Part shown: positions 13,846-22,276 of the stretch, piece after piece
Position numbering within the stretch: position 1 is the stretch's first letter
Layout of the letters: each line of letters opens with the position of its first letter
Source of the DNA: Candidatus Pelagibacter communis
GTDB taxonomy: Bacteria; Pseudomonadota; Alphaproteobacteria; Pelagibacterales; Pelagibacteraceae
Assembly: GCF_001179965.1 (NCBI RefSeq)
Contig: NZ_CVSH01000052.1
Coordinates: 1 to 64,000 of the forward strand
Direction: 5' to 3'
Length of the DNA: 64,000 nucleotides
Translations under genes and position numbers: made by a program
Notes under the pieces: generated by a model
The model's input: only the letters and a program-made list of their open reading frames with translations
The model's database searches: none
Told to the model about the DNA's origin: nothing

Positions 13846-14960
13846 TTTAATTTTTGATATGAGGTTTCTAAAAAATTTTTTACTGCACTAAGAAAATCTG
13901 GAACATCCAATAAAAATGAATCGTGCCCTTTATCTGATGTTATTTCTATAAATCCTACATCTTTACTTATTGAGTTCAAAGCTATAACTATATCTCTATT
14001 TTCAGATGTTGGATATAACCAGTCAGATGTAAATGAGATGACAAAAAATTTAGAATTTGTCTTTTCAAAAGCTTTAGATAAGTTACCATTGAATTGTTTT
14101 GTTAAATCAAAATAATCCATCGCTCTGGTTATATATAAATAACTATTTGCATCAAATCTATCTACAAAAACAGAGCCTTGATATCTTAGGTAGCTTTCTA
14201 TTTGAAAATCAGCATCAAAACCAAATTTTAAATCATCTCTTTCTTGAAGCTTTCTTCCAAATTTTTCCTGTAAACCTTTTTTTGACAAATAAGTGATATG
14301 AGCAGCCATCCTCGCAACAGCGAGCCCTTTATCAGGAACTTTTTTATTCTCCACATAAAACCCGTCCATCCAATTATGGTCAGCCATAATTGACTGCCTT
14401 CCTAATTCATTTAATGCAATATTTTGAGCAGAATGACTTGCAGTACACGCAATTGGAATTGCAGTATGTGATTTTTCGGGAAAATTTGAGACAAATTGAA
14501 GTACCTGCATTCCGCCCATAGAACCACCAATGACAGAAAATAACTTGTTAATTTTAAAAAAATCTAAGAGGTTATACTGAGCATTAACCATATCATTAAT
14601 AGTTATTACTGGAAAATTTGTTCCTAAGGGTTTACCGTTATCACCTATATTGCTTGGACCATATGAGCCCATACATCCACCAATAACATTTGCACAAATC
14701 ACAAAAAATTTATTAGTATCAATTGCTTTACCTGGCCCAAGAGCATAATTCCACCATCCCTCTTTATTTGTAATTGGGTTTGTACCAGAAGCAAATTGGT
14801 CACCTGTTAAAGCATGAAAAACAAGAATTGCATTATCTTTTCTATCATTTAATTTTCCATAAGTTTCATAAGCCAATGGAAAATCTTTGATAGTCTTACC
14901 ACAATCGAGTTTTAGTGGTTTTTCTACGATAATTTTTTTTACTTTATCAATTTTACTCAT
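13842..14960 (-). CDS. metX: Homoserine O-acyltransferase MetX
   Basis: MetX activates homoserine (O-acetylation, or O-succinylation in some lineages) for methionine synthesis. The alpha/beta hydrolase of 372 aa shows the nucleophile elbow GGSMGG (S147), the aspartate in SFTSDWLYP and the histidine in SDKGHDSFLLD. It is controlled by the SAM-II aptamer at 14994-15044, 34 bases upstream of the ATG, so high S-adenosylmethionine should lower expression of metX, metW and perhaps gloB. Whether acetyl- or succinyl-CoA is used cannot be decided here. Confidence 0.94.
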   Translation of the reverse strand: MSKIDKVKKIIVEKPLKLDCGKTIKDFPLAYETYGKLNDRKDNAILVFHALTGDQFASGTNPITNKEGWWNYALGPGKAIDTNKFFVICANVIGGCMGSYGPSNIGDNGKPLGTNFPVITINDMVNAQYNLLDFFKINKLFSVIGGSMGGMQVLQFVSNFPEKSHTAIPIACTASHSAQNIALNELGRQSIMADHNWMDGFYVENKKVPDKGLAVARMAAHITYLSKKGLQEKFGRKLQERDDLKFGFDADFQIESYLRYQGSVFVDRFDANSYLYITRAMDYFDLTKQFNGNLSKAFEKTNSKFFVISFTSDWLYPTSENRDIVIALNSISKDVGFIEITSDKGHDSFLLDVPDFLSAVKNFLETSYQKLK

Positions 14961-14993
14961 TTTTAATATTTGTGAATTGAGAGAGAAAAAAAA

Positions 14994-15044
14994 CTTATTT
15001 AGCGGTTTTTTTATCGCGCTCGCAATTCAGTTAAATCAGCGCCC
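14994..15044 (-). ncRNA. SAM-II riboswitch upstream of metX
   Basis: Read on the minus strand, the element runs GCGCTGATTTAAC ... TTGC, then AGCGCG ... GCTAAA, the conserved core of the SAM-II (metA) aptamer. P1 forms between GCGCT and AGCGC. The pseudoknot forms between TTGC and GC(T)AA, leaving the bulged U that contacts SAM, extended by CU with AG. It begins at the predicted transcription start. Eight T residues (14986-14993) follow its 3' end, and a strong Shine-Dalgarno inside the 3' arm is lacking. Confidence 0.92.
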
Positions 15045-15048
15045 TTTT

Positions 15049-15077
15049 TATGTACTAAATGATTTTTGTTATGTCAA
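15049..15077 (-). promoter_or_regulatory. Promoter driving the SAM-II leader and metX
   Basis: On the minus strand, a consensus TTGACA (15072-15077) and TACATA (15049-15054) are 17 bases apart. The predicted start lies at about 15042-15044, exactly where the aptamer begins. This agreement between promoter and RNA start supports both calls. It shares the 102-base upstream region with the divergent hisC gene. Confidence 0.75.
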
Positions 15078-15146
15078 TTTTAAAAAAATATACCTAATTT
15101 TGCTATTAAATTTTGTTAATTTATTTATAAGGTTGAACTTATAATT

Positions 15147-16220
15147 ATGAAACAGCTAAAATTTAGAAAAATTGATATAGACACGTATAAACCCGGAAAA
15201 TCAAGGATTGGAAATATAAAAAATTTGATCAAACTTTCGGCGAATGAATCTGCGTTGGGTTTTAGTTCAAAAATTAAAAAAAACAGTTTCAATAACAAAA
15301 AAATAGATAAGTATCCAGATGGTAAATGTAAAATTTTAAGAAAACAAATTTCAAAGACATATAATTGCGACTTTAATAAAATTATTTGTGGATCTGGATC
15401 TGATGAAATAATTCAAATGCTTTGCCAATTATTTTTAAACAAAAATGATGAGGTAATAGTTCCAGAATTTAGCTTTTTAATGTACAGAATATATTCAAAA
15501 ATAGTTGGAGCAAAAGTAGTATTTGCAAAAGAAGAAAATTTTAAAGTTTCAGTGAAAAATATTCTTTCCAAAACAACAAATAAAACTAAAATGGTTTTCA
15601 TCGCAAACCCCAATAATCCAACTGGAACTTATATTACGATTAAAGAAATTAAATACTTAAGAAAAAAATTAAATAACAAAATCTTGTTGGTAATTGATGA
15701 TGCTTATTTCGAATATATGAAAAATAAAGACTACCAAAATGGATTAAATTTATTCAAGAACAGTAAAAATGTTTTTATCTTAAGAACTTTTTCAAAAATA
15801 TACGGCCTTGCTTCAATGAGGGTCGGCTGGGGTTATGGACCAAAAAATATAATTAATGAACTTTTCAAGATAAAGCCACCATTTAACGTTAATAAATTGG
15901 CACAACTTTATGCAACAGAAGCATTGAAAGATAAAAAATTTATAATTAAATCAATAAAACATAATTTATACTGGTCTAAAAAACTAAAAAAATTTTTTGA
16001 AAGTAAAAAAATCATTTCAAATTCACCTGGTCCAAATTTCTTCTTACTTAATTTTGATTTTTGTAAACTATCTGCTAATTATGTTTTAAAAAAATTAGAA
16101 AAAAAAGGTATTATTTTGAGAGATATGAAAATTTATAATATGAAAAATAAACTAAGAGTCAGCATAGGTTCAAGTAGAGAAAATGCACTTTTTATAAAAA
16201 CTCTCAATCAAATAATATAA
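15147..16220 (+). CDS. hisC: Histidinol-phosphate / aromatic aminotransferase (HisC-like)
   Basis: This is a PLP-dependent class I/II aminotransferase of 357 aa. Seen are NPNNPTGTY, the PLP lysine region RTFSKIYGLASMRVGW and a C-terminal arginine region (KLRVSIGSSREN). It overlaps the next gene, a prephenate dehydrogenase, by one base. In alphaproteobacteria this pair sits divergent to metX-metW, and the aminotransferase can serve tyrosine/phenylalanine as well as histidine synthesis. With no other his genes nearby, an aromatic role is at least as likely as histidinol phosphate. Confidence 0.88.
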   Translation: MKQLKFRKIDIDTYKPGKSRIGNIKNLIKLSANESALGFSSKIKKNSFNNKKIDKYPDGKCKILRKQISKTYNCDFNKIICGSGSDEIIQMLCQLFLNKNDEVIVPEFSFLMYRIYSKIVGAKVVFAKEENFKVSVKNILSKTTNKTKMVFIANPNNPTGTYITIKEIKYLRKKLNNKILLVIDDAYFEYMKNKDYQNGLNLFKNSKNVFILRTFSKIYGLASMRVGWGYGPKNIINELFKIKPPFNVNKLAQLYATEALKDKKFIIKSIKHNLYWSKKLKKFFESKKIISNSPGPNFFLLNFDFCKLSANYVLKKLEKKGIILRDMKIYNMKNKLRVSIGSSRENALFIKTLNQII

Positions 16221-17119
16221 TGATAAATAATCTTTTAATAATTGGTTGTGGGCTAATCGGGTCATCAATTCTCAGAGCATCATCAAAAAATAAGATAGCG
16301 AAAAATATTTTTGTCAAAGAAAAATCCATTGCTAATATAAAAAAATTAAAAAAGATAAAAAGTAAGTTTAAAATTGTCGAAAACTTTAAAAATATAATCT
16401 CTGATATGGATCTTATAATAATTGCAACCCACCTGTCAGAATATGAAAAAATTATTGGAAGTATTAATAAAAAATTAAGCCATAAAACAATTCTTACTGA
16501 TGTTGGATCATCAAAAGAAAATAATTATAAAATTGCAAAAAAAAAATTAAAGAGAGGAATATCATGGATATCTAGTCATCCAATCTCTGGTTCAGAGGTA
16601 AGTGGTCCAGAACATGGTGATGCAAATTTATTTAATGATAGGTGGTGTATACTTATTAAAGAAAAAAAAACTGATAAAAATAAATTAAAAGTCTTATCTA
16701 AATTTTGGAAAAAGCTTGGTTCAAAAGTTGTTATTATGGATGCAAAAAAGCACGACATAATATTTTCACTAACAAGTCATCTACCCCATCTTATTGCTTA
16801 TAATTTAATCCAGACCGCTACAGAATTTGAAAAAAGAAAGAGATACAATTTATTAAACTTTAGCGCTGGTGGACTTAGGGATTTCTCTAGAATAGCCGCA
16901 TCTAACGAGATAATGTGGAGAGACATATTTTTTAGTAACAAAAAAAATATATCTCAAGTTATAGATTTATTTATAAAAAATTTAAAATCGTTCAAACGTA
17001 ATATTCGGGCTAATAATAATAAAGTCATTATTAGAAAATTGAAAGACGCAAAAAAAGTTCGTCAAAAAATAATTAAATTAAAACAAGATATTAACAAACC
17101 AGATTTTGGAAGAAATTAG
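16220..17119 (+). CDS. tyrA: Prephenate/arogenate dehydrogenase (cyclohexadienyl dehydrogenase)
   Basis: This enzyme oxidatively decarboxylates prephenate or arogenate on the way to tyrosine. The 299 aa start with the Rossmann motif IIGCGLIGSSILRA and contain SSHPISGSEVSGPEHGD and the conserved SLTSHLPHLIAY segment of the TyrA family. There is no fused chorismate mutase and no C-terminal ACT domain. It is coupled to the hisC-like gene by a one-base overlap and ends in a 4-base convergent overlap with the TPR-sulfotransferase gene. Confidence 0.92.
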   Translation: MINNLLIIGCGLIGSSILRASSKNKIAKNIFVKEKSIANIKKLKKIKSKFKIVENFKNIISDMDLIIIATHLSEYEKIIGSINKKLSHKTILTDVGSSKENNYKIAKKKLKRGISWISSHPISGSEVSGPEHGDANLFNDRWCILIKEKKTDKNKLKVLSKFWKKLGSKVVIMDAKKHDIIFSLTSHLPHLIAYNLIQTATEFEKRKRYNLLNFSAGGLRDFSRIAASNEIMWRDIFFSNKKNISQVIDLFIKNLKSFKRNIRANNNKVIIRKLKDAKKVRQKIIKLKQDINKPDFGRN

Positions 17120-18633
17120 GTTTTAAGTAACTTTTCAAGTTGATTTAAATGTTTTTTAAACTTACTTGATCCCTTCAAAGAATCTTTGTAAATAGGTTTT
17201 CTAGCCTGCATAAAACTAACAGTTTTAATAGATTTTTTATTTTTATAAAATTCTAAACAATTATTTTGCCAATCCAGACCGCAGTAACTAATTATTTCTT
17301 TTATTTTATTTTCTGGATCATTAATTAAATCCTCGTAATTTAAGTCAAAAATATTGTCATCAAATTTTTTTTTCCAATAATCCATTAAATTTTTATATAA
17401 ATTATAAAACTCTGCAATATCTTCGAATGTGTTTGAAAAAAACATACCTCTTTCAAATTCATTTTTAAAGATTGACCAACTACTCTCTAAGGGGTCTCGT
17501 TTACAGTGTATAATTTTACAATTCGGAAATAGATATTTTATTATTCCTATCCATCTGAAATTTAAAGGAGCTTTATCAGTTATGATTTTTGATTTTGTTA
17601 TTTTATTTAAATAATTCAAATATTCTTTTTTAATTAAATTTAAATGTTCATTTATGTCCAGATTTTTATTTTTATTATTAAAAAATCTATCAAGGTAAAA
17701 TGAGAGTAAACTGATTTCACCACCTCCTTCTACTTCGCTGTGATTTGATATAATTTGTTCAACCATTGATGTTCCTGTTCTTGGCATTCCAAGTATGAAT
17801 ATTACATTCTTCATATTTTCTTTTGAATTGTTATTTAGTTCATTTTTTTCTTGAAAGGAAATTATTTCCTCAAATAATTTTTTATCTTTTTCAATTTGAT
17901 AATTCGTAATCTCTTTTTTAATGTCATTACCTTTTTTTATATACAAAAAGGATTTATCAAAATCGCCGATATCTTCATAAACTTTTCCTAATGCAAAATA
18001 TAAATCCTTGTAGCTAGATTTATGTAATTCTTTATTTGTTTTACTTTCCATAATTTTAATATGGTTATTTGAAGAATCGTACTTTTCTAACATTGCTAAA
18101 CCAAAATCAGCTCTGGTAAAGTTCTCGTTTATATCCAATGTTTTGTTATAAAAATGCTTAGCATCTTCAATTCTACCCACTGATTGTAAAAGTGTAGCTA
18201 GATTGTAGTTTGTTTCTATTATTTTATCATTGATTTCTAATGCCTTTTTAAAAAAAAGTTCTGCTTTATCAAAATTATTCAATTCAACATATAAATTTCC
18301 CAAATTATTTAAAGTATTTATAAATTTTGGATTCAATTTATTTGCTTCAATTAAACACTCCTCTGCCTTATTAAAATTTTTTATTTTAAGATAACCCAAA
18401 CCCAAATTATTCCAAAAATTAAAGTTTTTTTTACCTTTTTTTAACGCTTCTTCTAAAATTAATATTGATTTATTGAATTCACCTTTTGCCTGGTAGGAAA
18501 GTGATAACAGATTTATAAATACCTCTTGAGCTGGATATTTTTTTGACATTAAAGTAGCCTCAAAAATAACTTCGTCAAACTTACCAAGATTAAATTTTGT
18601 TAATAGAATGTTGAATTTTTCTTGTAAATCCAT
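17116..18633 (-). CDS. TPR-repeat sulfotransferase family protein
   Basis: The 505 aa form two parts. Residues about 1-240 hold several tetratricopeptide repeats (for example the stretch near 105-138, NNLGNLYVELNNFDKAELFF), a protein-binding scaffold. Residues about 275-505 form a sulfotransferase domain with the 5'-phosphosulfate loop PRTGTS (284-289) and the 3'-phosphate segment CKRDPLESSWSIF. Such enzymes move sulfate from PAPS to a sugar, peptide or lipid; the acceptor is unknown. It begins one base after the NlpC/P60 gene and belongs to the trkH-ampG-NlpC run. No signal peptide is seen, so the protein is probably cytoplasmic. Confidence 0.88.
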   Translation of the reverse strand: MDLQEKFNILLTKFNLGKFDEVIFEATLMSKKYPAQEVFINLLSLSYQAKGEFNKSILILEEALKKGKKNFNFWNNLGLGYLKIKNFNKAEECLIEANKLNPKFINTLNNLGNLYVELNNFDKAELFFKKALEINDKIIETNYNLATLLQSVGRIEDAKHFYNKTLDINENFTRADFGLAMLEKYDSSNNHIKIMESKTNKELHKSSYKDLYFALGKVYEDIGDFDKSFLYIKKGNDIKKEITNYQIEKDKKLFEEIISFQEKNELNNNSKENMKNVIFILGMPRTGTSMVEQIISNHSEVEGGGEISLLSFYLDRFFNNKNKNLDINEHLNLIKKEYLNYLNKITKSKIITDKAPLNFRWIGIIKYLFPNCKIIHCKRDPLESSWSIFKNEFERGMFFSNTFEDIAEFYNLYKNLMDYWKKKFDDNIFDLNYEDLINDPENKIKEIISYCGLDWQNNCLEFYKNKKSIKTVSFMQARKPIYKDSLKGSSKFKKHLNQLEKLLKT

Positions 18634-19383
18634 TTAAATTTTCGTGATTTTTTTTACCTTAAGCTTTGCTGTTTTATATATTCTTTCTATTGTTTCATGT
18701 GTATTCATAATTATAACTTTTTTCATAGGCCCATAAGCATGTATTAATTTTTCTGAATTTATACATACTGCGACATGTCCTTTCCAATAAATAATATTAC
18801 CTTTTTGAAATTTAGTTAGACTTTTTTTACCTTTTTTAGTTTTAATTTGATCTTTTGTATCCCTTGGAAAATATTCATTATTATATTGATAATATAGCTG
18901 AATTAAAGCAGAACAATCTATACCTTTGTAAGACTTTCCACCCCAAACATATTTAATATTATTAAATTTTTTTAAAATTTTGAAAAAATCTCTTTCTTTA
19001 TGACCTATTTTTTTTAAATATTTCTTTTTGAGCCATCTGTTTTTTTGGAATTCTACAAATTTCTTTTTAACGCTAATTACTTTAATTCTACTATTAAATG
19101 GTAAAAAAAATTTCGTTTTGATAAAATTTTTTGATTTATTAATTTTATAAATCCTTGTTTTCAAATTAAAACATTTATGTGTGTTTTTTACTACTTTTAT
19201 GTAATTATTATTTCTTATAAATCCTCTATAGTTATCAAAAGAGGAACTAATTTTGAGCCAATTTGCACTTTTTGATATAATTTTAAAATTTTCTCCATAT
19301 AAAATTTGTGAGGTTATTTCCGATTTTTCAGAATTAGATTTATAAATATTTTTAGTTATTGCTTGAGAACAGTATTTAGTCAT
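18634..19383 (-). CDS. NlpC/P60 family peptidoglycan endopeptidase
   Basis: This is a predicted cysteine peptidase that cuts cell-wall or recycled peptides. In the 249 aa, an N-terminal SH3b-like part (about 1-120) precedes the NlpC/P60 domain with the catalytic Cys in YKGIDCSALIQLYYQY and the His in WKGHVAVCINSEKLIHAYG. No clear signal peptide is visible, which suggests action on cytoplasmic muropeptides or non-classical export. Its ATG overlaps the ampG-like stop by 8 bases. Placement beside a muropeptide permease supports a recycling role (inference). Confidence 0.87.
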   Translation of the reverse strand: MTKYCSQAITKNIYKSNSEKSEITSQILYGENFKIISKSANWLKISSSFDNYRGFIRNNNYIKVVKNTHKCFNLKTRIYKINKSKNFIKTKFFLPFNSRIKVISVKKKFVEFQKNRWLKKKYLKKIGHKERDFFKILKKFNNIKYVWGGKSYKGIDCSALIQLYYQYNNEYFPRDTKDQIKTKKGKKSLTKFQKGNIIYWKGHVAVCINSEKLIHAYGPMKKVIIMNTHETIERIYKTAKLKVKKITKI

Positions 19384-20752
19384 TTAAATTTATTTTATCT
19401 TTTATTTTGTAAAGTAAGAACAGTGATGGTATTACCATTAAAGCAGTTATAATAAAAAAAGTTCCCCAATCTCCATTCAACCAATCTACTAAAGCACCCG
19501 AGGAAGATGCAAGACTCGTCCTCCCAGCGGTACCAATAGATGCTAAAAGTGCATACTGGGTAGCTGTATAATTTCGATCAACTAGAAGAGATATGAAAGC
19601 AACAAAAGCAACAGTTGCAAATGCTGCTGCAACATCATCAAGAATTACGGCTAATGCAAATAGGAAATAAGATTTTTCACTCCAGGCAAGTATTGTAAAA
19701 AGAAGGTTTGTCGAAGCCATTAATATCCCAGCAAAAAACATTGACTTTATTACACCTGATCTTATTGCAAACAGGCCTCCTAATAATGTGAAAATGACAG
19801 TCGTAACCCATCCAAAAGTTTTTGAATACAATGCAATATCAGATTTAGAAAAACCTATTTCTTTATAAAAAATAACCGACATCCTTCCCAAAAATGCCTC
19901 ACCTATCTTAAATAAAAAAATAAAACATAAAATACTAAGAGCTATTTTAAAACCATTTTTCTTAAAAAAATTGATTAGTGGTCCAGAAATTGTTGATGAA
20001 ATCCAAGCTGTAATTCTTACAAGTATATTATTTACTTTTAAACTTTTTATTATCTTTTTATCTAACTGGTTTTGATTATTCTTTTTTGAATTAAAATCTT
20101 TTTCTTTTATAAAAAGAAGCCCGATATTAAATAATATCACTATTAAACCAAGACCAACAAAGGACATTTGCCAGTAGTTAATGATACCTAGATTTTCAAA
20201 ATATTCTGCTAAATTTAAAGCTATCACACCTCCGAGTTTGTAACCTGTCCACCAACCCACTACCGCAACAGCAGCACCAGCTGCCATTAATTCTTTCTCA
20301 TTTTTTGAAATTTGTTCAATTCTTAGAGCATCTACTGTTATATCTTGAGTTGAGGAGGCAATGGCAATTACTAAGCCAATTCCAATAACGAAGGTTAAGT
20401 TGTAAGTTGGATCTATTAAACTCCAGAGAAGTAAACAAATCAAAATCATTGTTTGCATCAAAAATATCCAAGATTTTCTATGTCCGATTTTTTTTGTTAA
20501 GAATGGAATATATATTCGATCAATTAAAGGAGCCCAGAGATAATTAAAAGCATAAACGGCAAAAATTAAGCCCGCCCATCCAATGGTTGTTCTTGATAGG
20601 CCATCTTCTTTTAACCATAAGCTCAAGCTACTTCCAATAATTACCCAAGGAAATCCACTTATCGCACCAAGAAGTAAAATTTTAATCATTCTCTTTTCAA
20701 AATAATAGTTAAAAAGATCTGAAAATTTTTTATGCTTTTTAAAAGTGATCAT
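19376..20752 (-). CDS. ampG: AmpG-like muropeptide MFS permease
   Basis: This 12-helix major facilitator, about 458 aa, resembles AmpG, which imports GlcNAc-anhydroMurNAc-peptides. Family features include LLGAISGFPWVIIGSSLSLW near the N-terminus and ASSTQDITVDALRIE in the middle. I chose the ATG at 20752, which gives an ATGA overlap with the trkH stop; an upstream ATG at 20836 would add 28 residues that only read through trkH. Followed by an NlpC/P60 hydrolase with an 8-base overlap. The recycling role fits amgK-murU elsewhere in the window; the substrate is inferred. Confidence 0.88.
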   Translation of the reverse strand: MITFKKHKKFSDLFNYYFEKRMIKILLLGAISGFPWVIIGSSLSLWLKEDGLSRTTIGWAGLIFAVYAFNYLWAPLIDRIYIPFLTKKIGHRKSWIFLMQTMILICLLLWSLIDPTYNLTFVIGIGLVIAIASSTQDITVDALRIEQISKNEKELMAAGAAVAVVGWWTGYKLGGVIALNLAEYFENLGIINYWQMSFVGLGLIVILFNIGLLFIKEKDFNSKKNNQNQLDKKIIKSLKVNNILVRITAWISSTISGPLINFFKKNGFKIALSILCFIFLFKIGEAFLGRMSVIFYKEIGFSKSDIALYSKTFGWVTTVIFTLLGGLFAIRSGVIKSMFFAGILMASTNLLFTILAWSEKSYFLFALAVILDDVAAAFATVAFVAFISLLVDRNYTATQYALLASIGTAGRTSLASSSGALVDWLNGDWGTFFIITALMVIPSLFLLYKIKDKINLND

Positions 20753-22194
20753 TTTTTCCAAAATGAAGGAAGAAATAGAATTAAAATCGCGAATAATTCC
20801 AATCTTCCTAATATCATTCCTATACTTAATACCCATTTAGATAAATCTGGTAAACTTGAAAAATTACCATTAGATCCTATTACAGAACCCAATCCTGGAC
20901 CAACATTTGATATTGAAGTTGCTGCTCCAGAAATTGAGGTAATAAAATCAAGCCCAGTTAAAGATAATAATGCTGTTATTATAAAAAAAATTATAATGTA
21001 CAAAAAAATAAAAGAAATTATTGATGCTAAAAACTTATCGTTAACAGTGCTATTTTCATATTTGATAACAAATATACCTCTTGGATAAATAAATTTTTTC
21101 AATTGATTAACAACAAATTTATAAAGTATTTGAACTCTGAAAATTTTTATACCACACGTAGTTGATCCAGCGCACCCACCAATAAACATTAAAATTAAAA
21201 AATATAGAAGTGGGAAATTTCCCCATTTATCATAATTTCCAGATACATAACCTGTTCCTGTTAATATAGATACAATATTAAAAATAATTGATCGAAAGTC
21301 TAAGAATACTACTTTCCCATTTTTTAAAAATAAATAAAGAAATAAGATTAAAATAGATATTAAAATTAATTTTAAAAAAGTCTGAATTTGGGTGTCATTG
21401 ACAAATATTTTTCGATTTCCATTAATAAATTTCACGTAAGCAATAAATGGAATACTACCCATTAAAATAAAAATAATAGAAGTAAATTCAATTTTAGCAC
21501 TATTAAAATGACCAATAGATTGGTTGTAATTTGAAAAACCACCAGTCGCTATGGTTGTCATCGAGTGAGTAATACTGTCAAAAATATTCATTCCAAATAT
21601 CTTATAAGAAAAGCTACAAGCAAATGTTAAACCTAAATAAATCAGAATAAGTTTTATCGATATTTCTTTAGATGATGGCAAAATTTCATTTGAGGAGTCT
21701 GTATTAAGAACTTTAAATAATAGCATTCCACCAACGTTCATTATTGGCATAAGAGTTATTGCCATAACGATTATACCAATCCCTCCTAACCACTGAAGTA
21801 TAGCTCTCCAAAGCAATATACTTTTTGGTGCACTTTCAAGATTTGCAATTATAGTTGAACCTGTCGTAGTTATACCTGACATACTCTCAAAAAATGAGTC
21901 TGTAAAAGATAAGTCTAAACTTGAAAAAAAAATTGGAAGTGATCCAAAAATTGCAACTGTAATCCAAGATAAAGAGGTAAGTAAAAAAGCTTGTTGCAGG
22001 TCCAGTTTTTTATCGTAATCTAAATTTGTAATAATAAAAAGTGTCCCAAATATAATGGTGATAATTAAGGCTAGGATAAATGATGAGTCAAATTCACCAA
22101 ATATAAATTGTACAGTTATTGGAATAATCATAAAAATTCCAAGTATTATCTGTAAAATACCTAGTGTAAAAAAAACTGTTTTATAATTGGACAT
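20749..22194 (-). CDS. trkH: Trk-type potassium uptake protein TrkH
   Basis: TrkH is the membrane subunit of a K+ uptake system. The 481 aa contain repeated membrane-pore-membrane units with filter-like segments MSGITTTGSTI, TIATGGFSNYN, LTGTGYVSG and ATSISNVGPGLG. It normally needs the cytoplasmic NAD-binding TrkA, which is not in this window. It is first in a tightly overlapping run with the ampG-like, NlpC/P60 and TPR-sulfotransferase genes. The divergent space to lysK is 82 bases, where I see no clear regulatory site. Confidence 0.92.
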   Translation of the reverse strand: MSNYKTVFFTLGILQIILGIFMIIPITVQFIFGEFDSSFILALIITIIFGTLFIITNLDYDKKLDLQQAFLLTSLSWITVAIFGSLPIFFSSLDLSFTDSFFESMSGITTTGSTIIANLESAPKSILLWRAILQWLGGIGIIVMAITLMPIMNVGGMLLFKVLNTDSSNEILPSSKEISIKLILIYLGLTFACSFSYKIFGMNIFDSITHSMTTIATGGFSNYNQSIGHFNSAKIEFTSIIFILMGSIPFIAYVKFINGNRKIFVNDTQIQTFLKLILISILILFLYLFLKNGKVVFLDFRSIIFNIVSILTGTGYVSGNYDKWGNFPLLYFLILMFIGGCAGSTTCGIKIFRVQILYKFVVNQLKKFIYPRGIFVIKYENSTVNDKFLASIISFIFLYIIIFFIITALLSLTGLDFITSISGAATSISNVGPGLGSVIGSNGNFSSLPDLSKWVLSIGMILGRLELFAILILFLPSFWKK

Positions 22195-22276
22195 TTTGTT
22201 TGAACATTATTTTATGGTAAATAAATTTCAACATTATAAGAATTAATAAAAGTACTAAATATACGAATTTTTAAGA

